A DNA stretch of 64,000 nucleotides from Aristolochia californica (lineage: Eukaryota > Streptophyta > Magnoliopsida > Piperales > Aristolochiaceae), in contig JARWKL010000004.1 of NCBI GenBank assembly GCA_029961685.1, forward strand, positions 47,911,324 through 47,975,323, read 5' to 3'. A program made the position numbers and the translations under genes. Shown here piece by piece: positions 12,491 through 24,600 of this stretch (its first letter is position 1; each line of letters opens with the position of its first letter). The notes beneath the pieces were generated by a model that ran no database searches, had not been told where the DNA came from, and saw only the letters and a program-made list of their open reading frames with translations.

Positions 12491-14155
12491 TCATTTTCCG
12501 ACTCTAGTATATCTTGTAAACTTCGAGCAAGCTCGGAGACAATATTGTTAACCGCATAAATTTTCCTCATTTCTGGACACATCCCTCCTGTATTACCGAG
12601 CAAGGTAAAATATTGGTTGCCTGAAACGAGAAGGAAAACAAAGCGACGATAAAATACTTCTCTCAAAAGCAGAGGAGCAGCAACAGAATCACAGTTTCGG
12701 CCTCAAGATTACCATTCACGCCATCATATAACATGATGGCTGTCATAATATTTCGTTTTTAAGATGTAGACACTTGGGTCCTTGATCTCAAATTAAATAA
12801 GTTCCGCATTCCATTTTTACTAGAAATGGTTACGTTAGAGGGTGCTTTTACGTAATGCAGATTATAACCAAGACTCGAAGAGTGTATTTGAAAAGATCGC
12901 ATTAGAAGATTATTCCCCGAATGCATCCAGAAAAGAGAAGTTCTGTTTAGAAGTGTTTCCTAATCCGTGCACGACGCAGAGACAGTGAGAGAAGCCAACA
13001 CTCTTCACTGTTTGTTCAGGCACAAATCACACACCCGCCTCCTTATCGACTGACAAAAATGCCGCATCAATCAAACTCCACACTCTGGCAACCTCTTTTT
13101 TGGTTTGCCGTCTGAAAATGACAGCCACTTTGAATCTCTGTTTCTTTTTTTCTTCCTCTTCTATTTGGCTCTCCCTTTTATCCTTTTTACGACCACCCTC
13201 GCCCAGCGGTTGCTGAAGTCCTCCACCTCTACCAGTCATCCATTACAGTTAACGAGATCTTTCCATCGACGGTTCTTTGCAAGGCCGCACGAAAAGGAGA
13301 ACAATAGGGAAGAATAAAAAGAAAACAAAAAACGAAAAAAGAAAGAAGATAAATGGATACTGGAATAAGAAACATAAATTATGACTAAACAAATGACATG
13401 CTACTGGTAGCCAATCATAGTGGATTAATCCAACATGTTCACAATGTTTGCAGTTTATTATTTTTATATTGAGAACTCAAATAAAAAGGATAACATGATT
13501 ACTTTATATCACATTTGACAGCCTTAATTCATTCCTTAGGAGATTCCAATGGCTAAGGCCTAAGAGATTTGCTTAAACTAATGATAAACAAAAACATACC
13601 AACCGGAAAATCCCGAACTAACAAATTCCTACTCTATACTATCACACATCACCTTGACCAGCTCAAAATGACTGTTACAGCACTTCCCTACCAGCCGAAA
13701 ATCATAAGGCAACTCATCGCCCGCCATTCTGCTCTATGTGAGCCCCAACAATGATTATCAACTGGACACAGAATCTCCTCCCGGATTATCAACTTCCCCC
13801 CTTGAAATTATCAACCATCAGGGTCTATACAATCTATTTTTGGGGGGGGGGGGGGGGGGGGTGACAGGCAGTAAACAGAAGAAAACTGATATAGTATTTT
13901 CAGAAAAAGAACAAGAAAACGAATTTAATAAGCCACCCAGGAGCATTATCCGAGCTCTCACCAGGGGCTTTAAATAAATGTCAGCATCCCAACACCAGTC
14001 CAGAATGCCAAATCTCATACAAAGTTAACTGCAAACGGATAGTACAAATGTTCAAGCCAGCAGTTCTTCAGCACCTTAGGAATGTACAAGAGGAGCAGGA
14101 TGATTTTTGGCATTTTATCCACAAATTGAGTCCCACCTTGCAGAACCCCAACATT
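12491..14155. other. Intergenic between quinone reductase and RFI2-like gene
   Basis: No convincing gene. The frame at 13027-13239 (minus) is low-complexity Lys/Glu text. Bases 13130-13200 are pyrimidine-rich on the plus strand. A run of 20 G lies at 13842-13861. The last few hundred bases before 14156 probably hold the 3' UTR of the RFI2-like gene. Confidence 0.5.
13842..13861 (+). repeat. Poly-G run (20 G)
   Basis: Twenty consecutive G residues in AT-rich DNA. This length is prone to assembly error and could form a G-quadruplex. Confidence 0.95.
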
Positions 14156-15653
14156 TCACATGAAAGGGGACATCCGTGGGAGTGGAACCCGTTGATATGC
14201 GGTGTCTGGCCGGCCTTGAGCAACTCTCTCAGGAAGAACTCGCTGGGGGAAATAGCTCCTGTTCATGGTCTCTGCGCTGCCTGCTTGATGGGGATTCTGG
14301 TTGGAATGGAACGGATTCCACCATTGAGATTCCCCTTCAACAGGAACCCAGGGTACCGGTGCAAACCCATCTCTAACCCACCCATAAACCCGATCAGAAC
14401 GTCTTCCAGTGCTTTCTCCATCTTGATGGGTCAAACTCACTGATCCAGTAACAGAGAACCCATAAAACTCACTAGCCTCCCCAGATGCATTGCCTCCTGT
14501 TGCCGAGATCAGAGCCAATCCCCGTGACCTTGGTCTTCTAACTGGAGCAAATGGAGGACTTCTCAGAGAGGAAGCTGACGCTGACTGCTGAAACACATGA
14601 TGCCCACCAGGTCCACGTGTGTGCTCCCTCCCATCCCCTACAACAGGTGGCACAAGTGACGCAACCAAACTGCTTCCAGCTCTTCCAGCGGACCTGATGA
14701 AATCACAAGATTTAGGTCATTGCATCCCATTTAAAGGTATGACAGCCAAGTGTTATTGTTACAAAATGCTTACCCATGAATAAAATGAAGAGGGTGAACA
14801 AAAGATCCTAATCTCTGCTGGCCTCCAGATTCATTTCTGGATAGCCTTGAAGGCATTTGGGAAAGGGGCTGCTCAGTATTGCTGAGACCTCCAACAGAGG
14901 CAGAGGCAGTAAAAGGATGAGGAACATGCTGCCAACCGTGGGGCCGAACCTCTGCTGAGGAAAAGCCATGAGAATTCACCACGTCTGCAGAAGGGCCTCC
15001 TAGTGCAATGGGATGCCGATGAAAAGATGCAGCAGCATCCGGGAGTCCATCTGTGGCAGCATTCGTAGGTGTAGGGTGTATGGGATGAGGAAACCCATGA
15101 AGAGTAAGGTAGGGGCACACATGGGTACTACTAGTAGAAGCATTTGGCGACCCTTCAAATGTAGCATTTCCAAGCATATCATGATCTTGATTGAAAGATA
15201 CAGGCAAAAAGCAAAAGGTAAATCACCATAAAAGTCCACAAAAGAAAAGCAGATCTGAGTATAGACTGGAAACAGGAGCAGGTGCTTACAAAGATTTGGC
15301 AGGGGCTCTCCTTCCCTGGAATTAGGCAAATTTATAAATTTCAGTGATCTCCATAAAGAATTGTAAGCAAGAAAAACCAACACCAGCACCAAGGCCAGCG
15401 CACTTGAATGGTTAAAAGAAACAGTAAGGATTCAAAACAATCTTCATTACATCATTGACCCAACCCAACATCAGTTGATTACTGAAGTATAAATATGATG
15501 ATTAATAAAATAAAGATTCAAGTCCAAAATTATGAAACTAAGAAATTAGGTGATTCCCAATAGATTTGATACAGAAAAGAGTTGTTTCACTTACTCAAAA
15601 AATGATGACAACTGCATAAATCCCCGGAAAGGACACCACTGAAACCCAAATGG
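14156..15653 (-). CDS. RFI2: RFI2-like exons 3-6 (C-terminal region)
   Basis: Exon 3 starts PFGFQWCPFRGF after a GCAG acceptor. Exon 4 is a 26-base microexon (EGEPLPNL). Exon 5 encodes a His/Pro/Ser-rich stretch. Exon 6 ends in VPLPRMSPFM and a TGA at 14156-14158. Introns 3-5 are short (279, 104 and 80 bases). Confidence 0.85.
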
Positions 15654-18600
15654 CTGCCATTACATTTACCAAAAAAAATTAACAATAGAAAAAAATGAAC
15701 TCACTTAAAATAAAGAAAGCTTCAAGATTAAAAACAAATAGAAATATAAAAAAAAAAAAAAATAATGGCCACATTCTCTTTAACTTATCCAGTAAAATGA
15801 CAAAATATATGTTCAGTCTTAGATTGCCAAACTTCATGGATAAAAAAGCCCAGCATTCTATGGATGCACTTTGTGTTCCACATCTTTTAGGCTAGTTGTC
15901 TAAAAAAGAGCAGCTGTGGGTGAATAGCCCCCACACTGCTTTTGGCTTAAAAAGATCCTACGCTTTTTAGTTGGGAAGAGACTTCCCAGCTTCAGCTAGT
16001 CAATTGGAAGGAACCATCCCAATTATTGTCAATGTATTTCCAGAAAATATTACACCGAGAGATAGAGAGGTTAGAGATCCCGATTTCTTCCCCTTTCTCT
16101 CATATAGTCCCGTAAGTGATAACCCTCAGAAAATTACAATAATGCCCCTCCCCACTTAAGCTATTTTATATATACGATAGCATTCCCCCTCAAATGGATG
16201 CTGGTAAGTCAACCAGCAACAATTTGCCAACCAAAAATTGATGCCGTTGTCGAATCATTGCTTTGGTGAGGACATCGGCCACTTGGAGATCCAAAGAAAT
16301 GTAAGAAAGAGATACTCTCCAAGGTATCTCAGATAGAATGACAATCAACCTCAATGTGCTTGGTGCGTTCATGGAAAACGGGATTGGTGGCAATCTGAAT
16401 AGCACTAGTGTTATCAGCATAAAGAAGTGTAGAAGTAGTCTGAGGAAACTCAAGCTCCACAAGAAGACCACGTAGCCATACAATCTCAGAACAAGCAGTA
16501 GACATGGCACGATACTCGACCTTAGTAGAGGATTTAGACACGTGATCTTATTTCTTACATCTCCAAGAAATTATGGCGTCACCTAAAAACATACGCCAAC
16601 CCGTAGTAGATCGACGTATATCTGGATACCTAGCCCAATCAACATCACTATAAGTAACAAGTTGAAGGGATGAGCCTGTAGGAAAGAATAAACCACGAGT
16701 AGGAGAACCACGAAGATAGCGGATGATGCATCGAACTGCAGCAATATGGAGATGCCAAGGAGAGGACATAAACTAACTGACCTGATGAACTGCATAGGAT
16801 ATATTGGGGCGAATAGTGGTCAAGTAGATGAGACTCCCAACCAGGCGCTAATAGAGAGTAGGGTCATCTAGAATGTCCCTTTCATCTTTCCTGTATTTGA
16901 AATTTACCTCCATAAGAGTATCAACAGAAAAAGTGTCCTCAGATATCAGTAGCCGATGCTTTTGAGGGGGTTGGTCTGAGCCTTCACCCCCGAAGGGGTC
17001 TTTCTGATACGGAGGCTATGGAAGCAAGCTGTTTATTGGATTCTTTGAATCACGTTAGAATGAGGCCTTCTAATGCAGACAAACTCATTTGGTAGCCTGA
17101 CAAAAGCGGTAAATTCTCAGTTTCATCTGCATACAGACACATTAATGGTTGGGATTCAACGCAAAGTGAGCATGATATCTACTTGTTTGGCGTCTTTGTG
17201 CCCCTCCAAAGATTAAATTCTTCATGTGGAGTGATGTTGTGGACTCGATAGCGGACTGAGTCATCCAGAGGCGACGCGGCTGAGTCCGTAACTCATTAGG
17301 AATTATGTTTTCATTTATTTAAGTTTATGGTATGATGTTGGCCGGAAGGGCAGTATTGTAATAACTCGTCACTTGGGATTACCTTGGCGTGATTAGGCTT
17401 AAAGGGGCCTCACGGGGGTAAGAATGAATTAAGTAAGAATTTACCTCAAAGGATCAACGTTCTCCTCCAAGGAACCTAGGGTTGGCATTCCCCTTGAGGA
17501 ACCCAAGGTTTAGATCTCCCTTTGATGAGCCTAGTTCCCTTCTCTACTTGATTCTCAGTTCATCCCTCTCTATCTTCATTCCATTCCGTTTTTCAACCAC
17601 AAATCGCCATCATAGGTTGACCAGGAAGATCAAGACGTCCTGGTTCTGCCCCCGAGTTGCAAGAAGACCTCTTCCTTCGTCGAATTACCCGGTCCATGGG
17701 TAGAGACCGCAACATCTTGGTATCAGAGCAGGTCAGTATGGGAGAGTCATCCAACAACGTGGAATTGCTAGCCAGCCTTAGAGAAATGATACACGCAGGG
17801 CAGGAAGAAAGTGAGGGTCGTCTGGCAACGTTGGTGGACAGCGGAGTTTCTCAAGTTTCTCACCAGGTAAATGCACAAGTTCAAGTTTTATCTACTAAGA
17901 TAGATGAATGGATGGGGGTAAGAAACCCAACCCCTCCGGAAGGAGGGAGAAGCCCTGCGACCACGCAAGGGGACCATTTTGTTGGACGAACAGAGCATCC
18001 ACCAAATGGCATGAGTTTTGGTCCAGGTGGAGGGACCATTCCGAGATATACAAAATTGGACTTTCCAATTTTTAATGGGTCTGAGGACCCTTTGGTTTGG
18101 CTTTATAGGTGTGAAATTTTTTTTTCTCACCAAAGGACGGCTGAAATAGACAAGGTGGGGTTGGCCGCCTTCCACATGCTCGATGAAGCGCAGCTTTGGG
18201 GCCATCAATTAGAAATGCAGAATCCAAATTTAGATTGGGAGGAATTTAAAGAGCTATGTACGGTTCGATTTGGGCCACCAACTCAAAGCAACCCATTGGG
18301 GGATTTAGTGCTGCTCCGCCAAACAGGTAGTGTCGAGCACTATAAAAAATTATTCCAATAAAAATTGGTCAGGGCCAGCAAGATTATCAGGGTGGATCAA
18401 CAGGTGGGGTTATTTACAGCAGACTTGACAGAGTCCCTAACAGGTGGGGTTATTTACAGCAGACTTGACAGAGTCCCTACGTTTAGAGGTGGAACTCCTT
18501 GCCCCCAAATATTTAGCACGAGCAATGAATTTGGCCAGAACATTAGAAGCCAAACAGAAGATTCAATACCAAAAGCCTAATTGGCATGGAGGGAGATCCA

Positions 18601-21600
18601 GTGCTGGAACCACCTCCATAGCTCAACCATGGCGCAATAATGTTCCTGCAAACGCCCCTACAGCCCCTAAGACCAGTCGGTCTCAACCAGCATTCATCAA
18701 AAAATTGAACAGAGCAGAGATGGAACAACAAAGGTTCAAAGGTTTATGTTATAATTGTGATGAATAGTATACATTTGGGCATCAATGCCAAAAATTATTT
18801 TGGTTGGAAGTAGATGATGAGGAGGAACCAGCACCTAAGGAGGAAGAACCGGAATTGGAAGAACCAACAATTTCTCTCCACGCTATTACGGGATGATCGA
18901 GGTTCTCCCAAGTGGCATTGGTGGCATCAGTGTGCGACCACTGAACTACACTTCCCTCCGATTCTGATTCTGACGAGCCTTCAAAATCTGGGTTGGCATG
19001 AGAGAGAGCTGGCCGTCCTCCATGGGTGGTAAAGAAGAAGTGGGAGGTGGTTCGCTGCCTTTGAACGGCTTGAGGAGAGAGACATGAAAAACATCATGGA
19101 GTTTTGTGTCTGGTGGAAGCTGGAGTTTATATGTGACCTCACCCAGCCGCTGAGTAATGTGGAGTGGCCCAAAATATTTGGGTGAGAGCTTGTGCCGACT
19201 GCCGGCCAAAGAAGTTTATCGGTAATGTTGTAGCCGTAGCCAAACAATATAAACCGTATTGTACTAAATGTCCCGGTGGCCCTGATCATAATACTCCTTC
19301 ATCTGTGCTTGAGCTTGCCTCAGCCTTTGGAGAGTACTGGCCAAACATTGATCTCGATCTAGGAGAGCTTTGTCAACGGCATCCACCCTGGTGGAACCAA
19401 GAACATAAGAAAGTAAACGTGGGGGATCTCGGCCATATACTATCCGGAATGGTGTCTCCTGTAAGGCAGTGTGGAAGGAGGTATTGTAGGAATACTCTGC
19501 CCAAGGAATGCATTCCACCCATCGTTTAGGGTGGTCGCCTACCAAACACCTTAAATACATCTCAATGGTGCGGTTCACAACTTCTGTCTGGCCATCCGAT
19601 AGAGGGTGATATGCCGAAGAGTAATTGAGTTTGGTTCCACAGCATGAAAAGATCTCTCCAGAATTGACTAGTAAAGACGACATCCCGATCACTTACAATG
19701 GATTCCGAAATACCATGGAGGTGAACAATATGTATGTAAAATACTTGTGCTACTAACGCCGCTGTGAAAGGATGCTCCAGTGGAATGAAGTGTACATATT
19801 TGGAGAATCTGTCCACTACCACCAAAAGAGTAGTTTTCCCTGAAGACTTAGGAAGACCCTCAATAAAATCCATGGAGATGTCCGACCAAATCTGAGTTGG
19901 AAGCTCGAGCGGTTGCAGCACCCCTGTTGGGCTTAAATGCTCTGTCTTGTTCCTCTCACACACTTGACAAGCAGCAACATATGAGGTAAAAGAGGATTTC
20001 ATACCGGGCCAATAAAAATCCCCTCGGATCCGAAAGTATGTCTTCTGAATGCCTTCATGATAGCTGTTATGATAAGATGACAACATTGTGGCAACCAGAG
20101 GAGAAGAGAGAAAAATAAATGCCCTTCTTATATAGAATGAGATTGTCATGAAGGGACCAATTTGGAGGCATTTTGCCGGCTGCAATGGCCTGAAATAATT
20201 CTTGCAATTCTAATGTACGTCTGATTTCTGCCTTGATGGAGTCCAAGAGTAGAGGAGCGGGATGACTAATTGCACACAACTGCGCTGAAGCTTCTGATCA
20301 GCGGGAGAGAGCATCAGCTGCTGTATGTAATCTACCCGCCTTATGTTCCACCGTAAAATCAAATCCCAGTAATTTACTTATGCAATGCTGTTGTGGCGAA
20401 GTGGAGATGTACTGATCCAACAAGTATTTCAAACTGTAATGGTCAGTGCGTATGAGAAAATATCTGCCCCATAGATACGGTCTCCAGTGGCGAACTGCCT
20501 TAACTAAGCCAACGTTCATAAGCGGGTAATTTGTGATGGTGACGTGCGAGTTGCCGGCTGAAATAGGCAATAGGATGGTGACACTGTTGCAGCACCGCCC
20601 CAATACCCCCTCCTGAGGCATCACATTCTACCACGAAGAGCTCCTCAAAATCTGGTAACTGTAATACAGGCGCAGTGGCTAGTGCTGTTTTGAGTGTTTG
20701 GAATGTTGAGCTCGTGTTTTCATTCCAATGGAAGGCATTGCGGCGTAGCAAGTTGGATAAGGGTGATGCTAGGGGCGCATAATTGGGAATGAACTTTCTA
20801 TAATATCCTGCCAAGCCCAAAAAACCCCGTAAAGCTGAAATATTGCTCGGTTGAGGCCACTGTGTGATAGCTGCAATTTTTTTCGGGTCCACTGTAACCC
20901 CGAATGCTATAATGATGTGCCCCAAATAAGTTACTTGTTGACTCCCGAATGTACACTTGGTCCTTTTTAGTAAAGGCTATGGGCTCTATCATCAAAGAAC
21001 ACTAAAACAAATTTTCGGAGATAGGCACTAAATACCTTATTCATTAATGCCTGGAACGTTGAAGCAGTATTGGAGAGACCAAAGGGCATCACGATGAATT
21101 CAAAGTGTCCATGATGAGTACGAAATGTTGTCTTCTCTATATCTGGGGGATACATGCGGACTTGATGATACCCCGAACGTAAGTCCAACTTCGTGAAAAA
21201 TTGAGCCCCATGTAATTCATCTAATAATCCATCCACTACTGGTATAGGAAACTTGTCCTTGATAGTATTGGCATTTAATTCGCGGTAGTCCACACAGAAC
21301 CTCCAAGTGTTATCATGTTTCTTGACCAATAAGACCGGGGAAGAGAAAAGGGACTTACTCTGTCGGATGAGGCCTTGTTCGAGCATAAGTTTGCATTGCC
21401 GTTCTATTTCATCCTTTTGAAAATGTGGGTAGCGATAACGATAAGAGCGCACAACTACCACTTCAGAGCCAGCCTTCAAACAAATCCGATGATCACAGTG
21501 CCTCAATGGCGGTAGAGCCGTTGGTTCCTGAAAAAGAAAAAGATCAGTAAACTCATCTAGCAAATTTTCTAAGGTGGTAGGTGGATGGAGTTGTTGCTGA

Positions 21601-24600
21601 AGTACATGTAAATGAGCTGGAATGTCAGCCTTACGGCCTTGTAAAGTGACCTTGTCACCAGCCCACTCAAAACTCAAGGTCAATGCAGCGAAGTCCCATA
21701 GTATAGGGCCCAACGTCTGGAGCCATTTAATGCCCAACACCATATCAAATCCAGCTAGTGGTATGATGAGAAATTCTGCTGAAAATTGGTGACCTTCAAT
21801 CGAAACAAAACTGCCATGCTAACCCCATAACTTGGAACCTTGTCTCCATTAGCCACAGAAACAGAAGCTATTGGCCGAGGCCGAACCTGAAGATGTAAAT
21901 GCTAGGCAGCAGTGAAACTCAAAAAATTATGAGTACTACCTGAGTCTACTAGACTTAACAGTGGTTGGGAGTTGACCATGGCACAGACTTGCATTGTTTT
22001 GGTGGACGGGAGTCCCGTTATGGCGTGGAGAGAAATTCCAGGATCTTCCACCTCTGTGGCTGGTTCCTCCTCATCATCCACTTCCAACCAAAATAATTTT
22101 TTGCATTGCTGCCCAAACGTGTACTGCTAATCACAATTATAACATAACCCTTTTGACCTTCGTTCTTCCATCTCGGCCCTGTTCAATTTTCTGATGAATG
22201 CTGGTTGAGATGGACTGGGCTTAGGGGCTGTAGGGGCGCCTGTAGGAACAGGAGTGCGCCATGATTGACCTGTGGATGTGGCTCCAACACTTGATCTTCC
22301 TCCTTGCCAATTAGGCCTTCGGAATTGAATTTTCTATTTGGCCTCTAATGTTCTTGCCAAATTCATTGCCCGTGCTAAATTAGTAGGGGCAAGTAGCTCC
22401 ACCTCTAAACGTAGGGACTCTGTCAAGCCTGCTGTAAACAACCTGACCTGTTGGTCCACCCAGACAATCTTGCTGGCCCTTGCTAATTTTTCTTGGAATA
22501 ATTTCTGATAGTACTCGACACTACTTGTTTGGCGTAGCAACACTAAATCCCCCAACGGGTTGTTTTGAGCTGGTGGCTCAAACCGAATTGTACACAGTTC
22601 TTTAAATTCCTCCCAATCTAAATTCGGATGTGCTTCGAAGAAGGGGTCACCCTTCTATAGACCCACTATGTCCTTTTGCAACATTGAAGCCGAATCCACC
22701 AGCCATACTCTGCTATTGTGTCAGTTCTCTTGGAAAGTGTGGACCTCTGTCTTATGTAAGTTGGGGTTGCAATTATGTATATTTGCGGATTTGATCTATT
22801 TTAGCAAGTCGATCATTGGCTATCCCCTTCCTGGGCTCGGTAAAATCTTGATCTCAGTTTGCGCCAATTTTGTGCCGTGGGGGCTTTGAAACGAACGTAA
22901 TAGAAGGCGGTTAGATGATAAATTTGAAACTGAGGCAAGAGTAGTGGAAAAAGTGATTGGTCAAATTTCCACCTGGTTTCTGACGAAGAAGCCTTTCTGC
23001 TCTTTCAAGGGCACCTCCATTCGTGATAGCTGGAGCAGCCTGGCAAGGATGCACTTTGGGACCAAGGTTCAAGTAATGAAGGAGTGCACTGCCCCGAAGG
23101 TGGGGTACCTAAAATTGAATTTTGATGGCTCTTCTCTTGGCAATCTGGGGATCGCAGGCTTTGAAGGTGTGATTTTGGATCCATCTGGCAATCAGTGTAT
23201 TTCTTATGCTGGTCCATTAGGCATCTCCGATTCAATGTCAGCAGAGCTATTTGGTCTTCTCAATGTGCTCCGGGTGTTCAGAGATAAATGCAGTGGTCCA
23301 ATCCACATTGAAGGGGACTCCAAGGTAGTCATTGGTTGGTGCCAGTGTGCACCCGTTCCGCCATGGAGGCATTGGGAAATCTTTCAGGAGATTTTAGAAA
23401 TTTCCTCATTATTTGGCCTCACATTCCGAGATCTGCTAATTCGGTAGCAGATGTGCTTGCCAAGCAAGGAACTTCCCTTCAATCTCTTGTTGTTAGGGAT
23501 CTGCTCCCTCTTCCTTTATAAATTTTCGCTTGTTAATACAATACATCTTTATAAAAAAAACAGAAAAAGTGTCCTCCAAACCAGCCAAGGTAATAATATC
23601 TTGAATATACTTATGTTTGTTTAAGAAAATACCATTGACCTGATAATGTACTTCCAATCCTAAGAAGTAGGTGAGCTAGCCAAGATCTTTCATACAGAAA
23701 GTGGCATGCAACAACTGTTGAACCTTGGTAATCAAACCACAGGTAGTGCCAGTAATGATAATATCATCCACATAATCCAAGAGAAGGACTATACCCGATG
23801 CAGACTTGTGTAAGAAGAGAGAAGAATCATACTGACTTTGTGTAAACTTGAAGGAAAGAAGCGTACTGCGAAACTTCTCAAACCAAGCCCAGAGAGCTTG
23901 CTTGAGTCCATACAGAGAACGTTGTAGCTTACAGACATCATGAAGAGAAGAAGTAGTCATACCAGAGGGAAGCTTCATGTAGATCTCTTCTTGAAGATCA
24001 CCGCGAAGAAAGGCATTCTTCACATCCATCTGATGCAGTTGCCACGACTGGGAAACCGTGGTCATTTTGGCAACAAGAGCAAATGTATCCTCATAATCAA
24101 TCTCATATTCCTGTTTGTTGCCCAGAACTACTAGGCGAGCTTTGTACCGATCCAAAGAACCATCAGAGCGAAACTTTACAGAGGAAACCCATTTACTCCC
24201 AAGGGGCAAGGAACAATATCCCAAGTGTGATTCTCCTCAACTGCTCGAAGTTTTGTTTGCATTGCATTTTGCCAACATTCACGTTCCATGGCTTGTTTGT
24301 AGATAGAGGGAATGGAAATAGAGGATAAAGTAGCCACACGAGAGACAGTGGAGGAGAACCATACCAATTAGGGGGCCGAGAAGGGCAAGTAGACCGGCGA
24401 AGAGTGGTGGAAGCAGGAGCAGGAGTAGGAGTAGGCACCAAGTCAAGATCGTGAGAGGGCACAGAGGAAGTGGAACCAGACTCATGTCAACCACGTCTTC
24501 CATACACAAAACCAGGTTAGGACCTTTCCACAATTGTCGGGGAATCAGAAAAGCTCAGCAAAAGAGATAAAGATGCAGATGGCAACTCAACATTAGATGA

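Larger units (their letters stand above)
17235..22645. mobile_element. Rearranged Ty3/gypsy chromovirus with inverted second copy
   Basis: The left part is on the plus strand: a probable 5' LTR, a tRNA-Met primer site and gag up to about 18895. From about 18896 to 22645 the same kind of element runs on the minus strand: protease (SLVDSGSTHNFLS), reverse transcriptase (WRFCVDYRELN, KLDLRSGYHQ, MPFGLSN, VFFDD), RNase H (VVECDASGGGIGAVLQQ), integrase (HHCC zinc region with CQVCERN, DFIEGLP, VDRFSKYVHF) and a chromodomain-like C-terminus (TWENLD), plus part of gag. No LTR closes the right side. Gag is therefore present twice, inverted. Stops and frameshifts occur throughout. It interrupts a LINE. 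Confidence 0.88.
16941..23559 (+). mobile_element. 5'-truncated LINE inserted in the copia, itself split by gypsy
   Basis: The LINE ORF2 end is on the plus strand in two parts. 16941-17234 ends with the zinc-binding tail (WRLCAPPKIKFFMW). 22646-23559 continues with CNIEAESTSHTLLLCQFSW, then the RNase H-like domain with LNFDGSSLGN, AELFGLLNVL, EGDSKVV and IPRSANSVADVLAK, a stop near 23520, and a short A-run. The 17-bp sequence ACAGAAAAAGTGTCCTC flanks it at 16924-16940 and 23560-23576, a target-site duplication that also restores the copia reading across the gap. At least one frameshift and a stop (after WGL) make it inactive. The gypsy element lies between the two parts. Confidence 0.9.

Noticed and set aside
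14048..14443. 131-codon plus-strand open frame
   Set aside because: Antisense to exon 6 of the RFI2-like gene, whose minus-strand frame has matching splice sites and family motifs.
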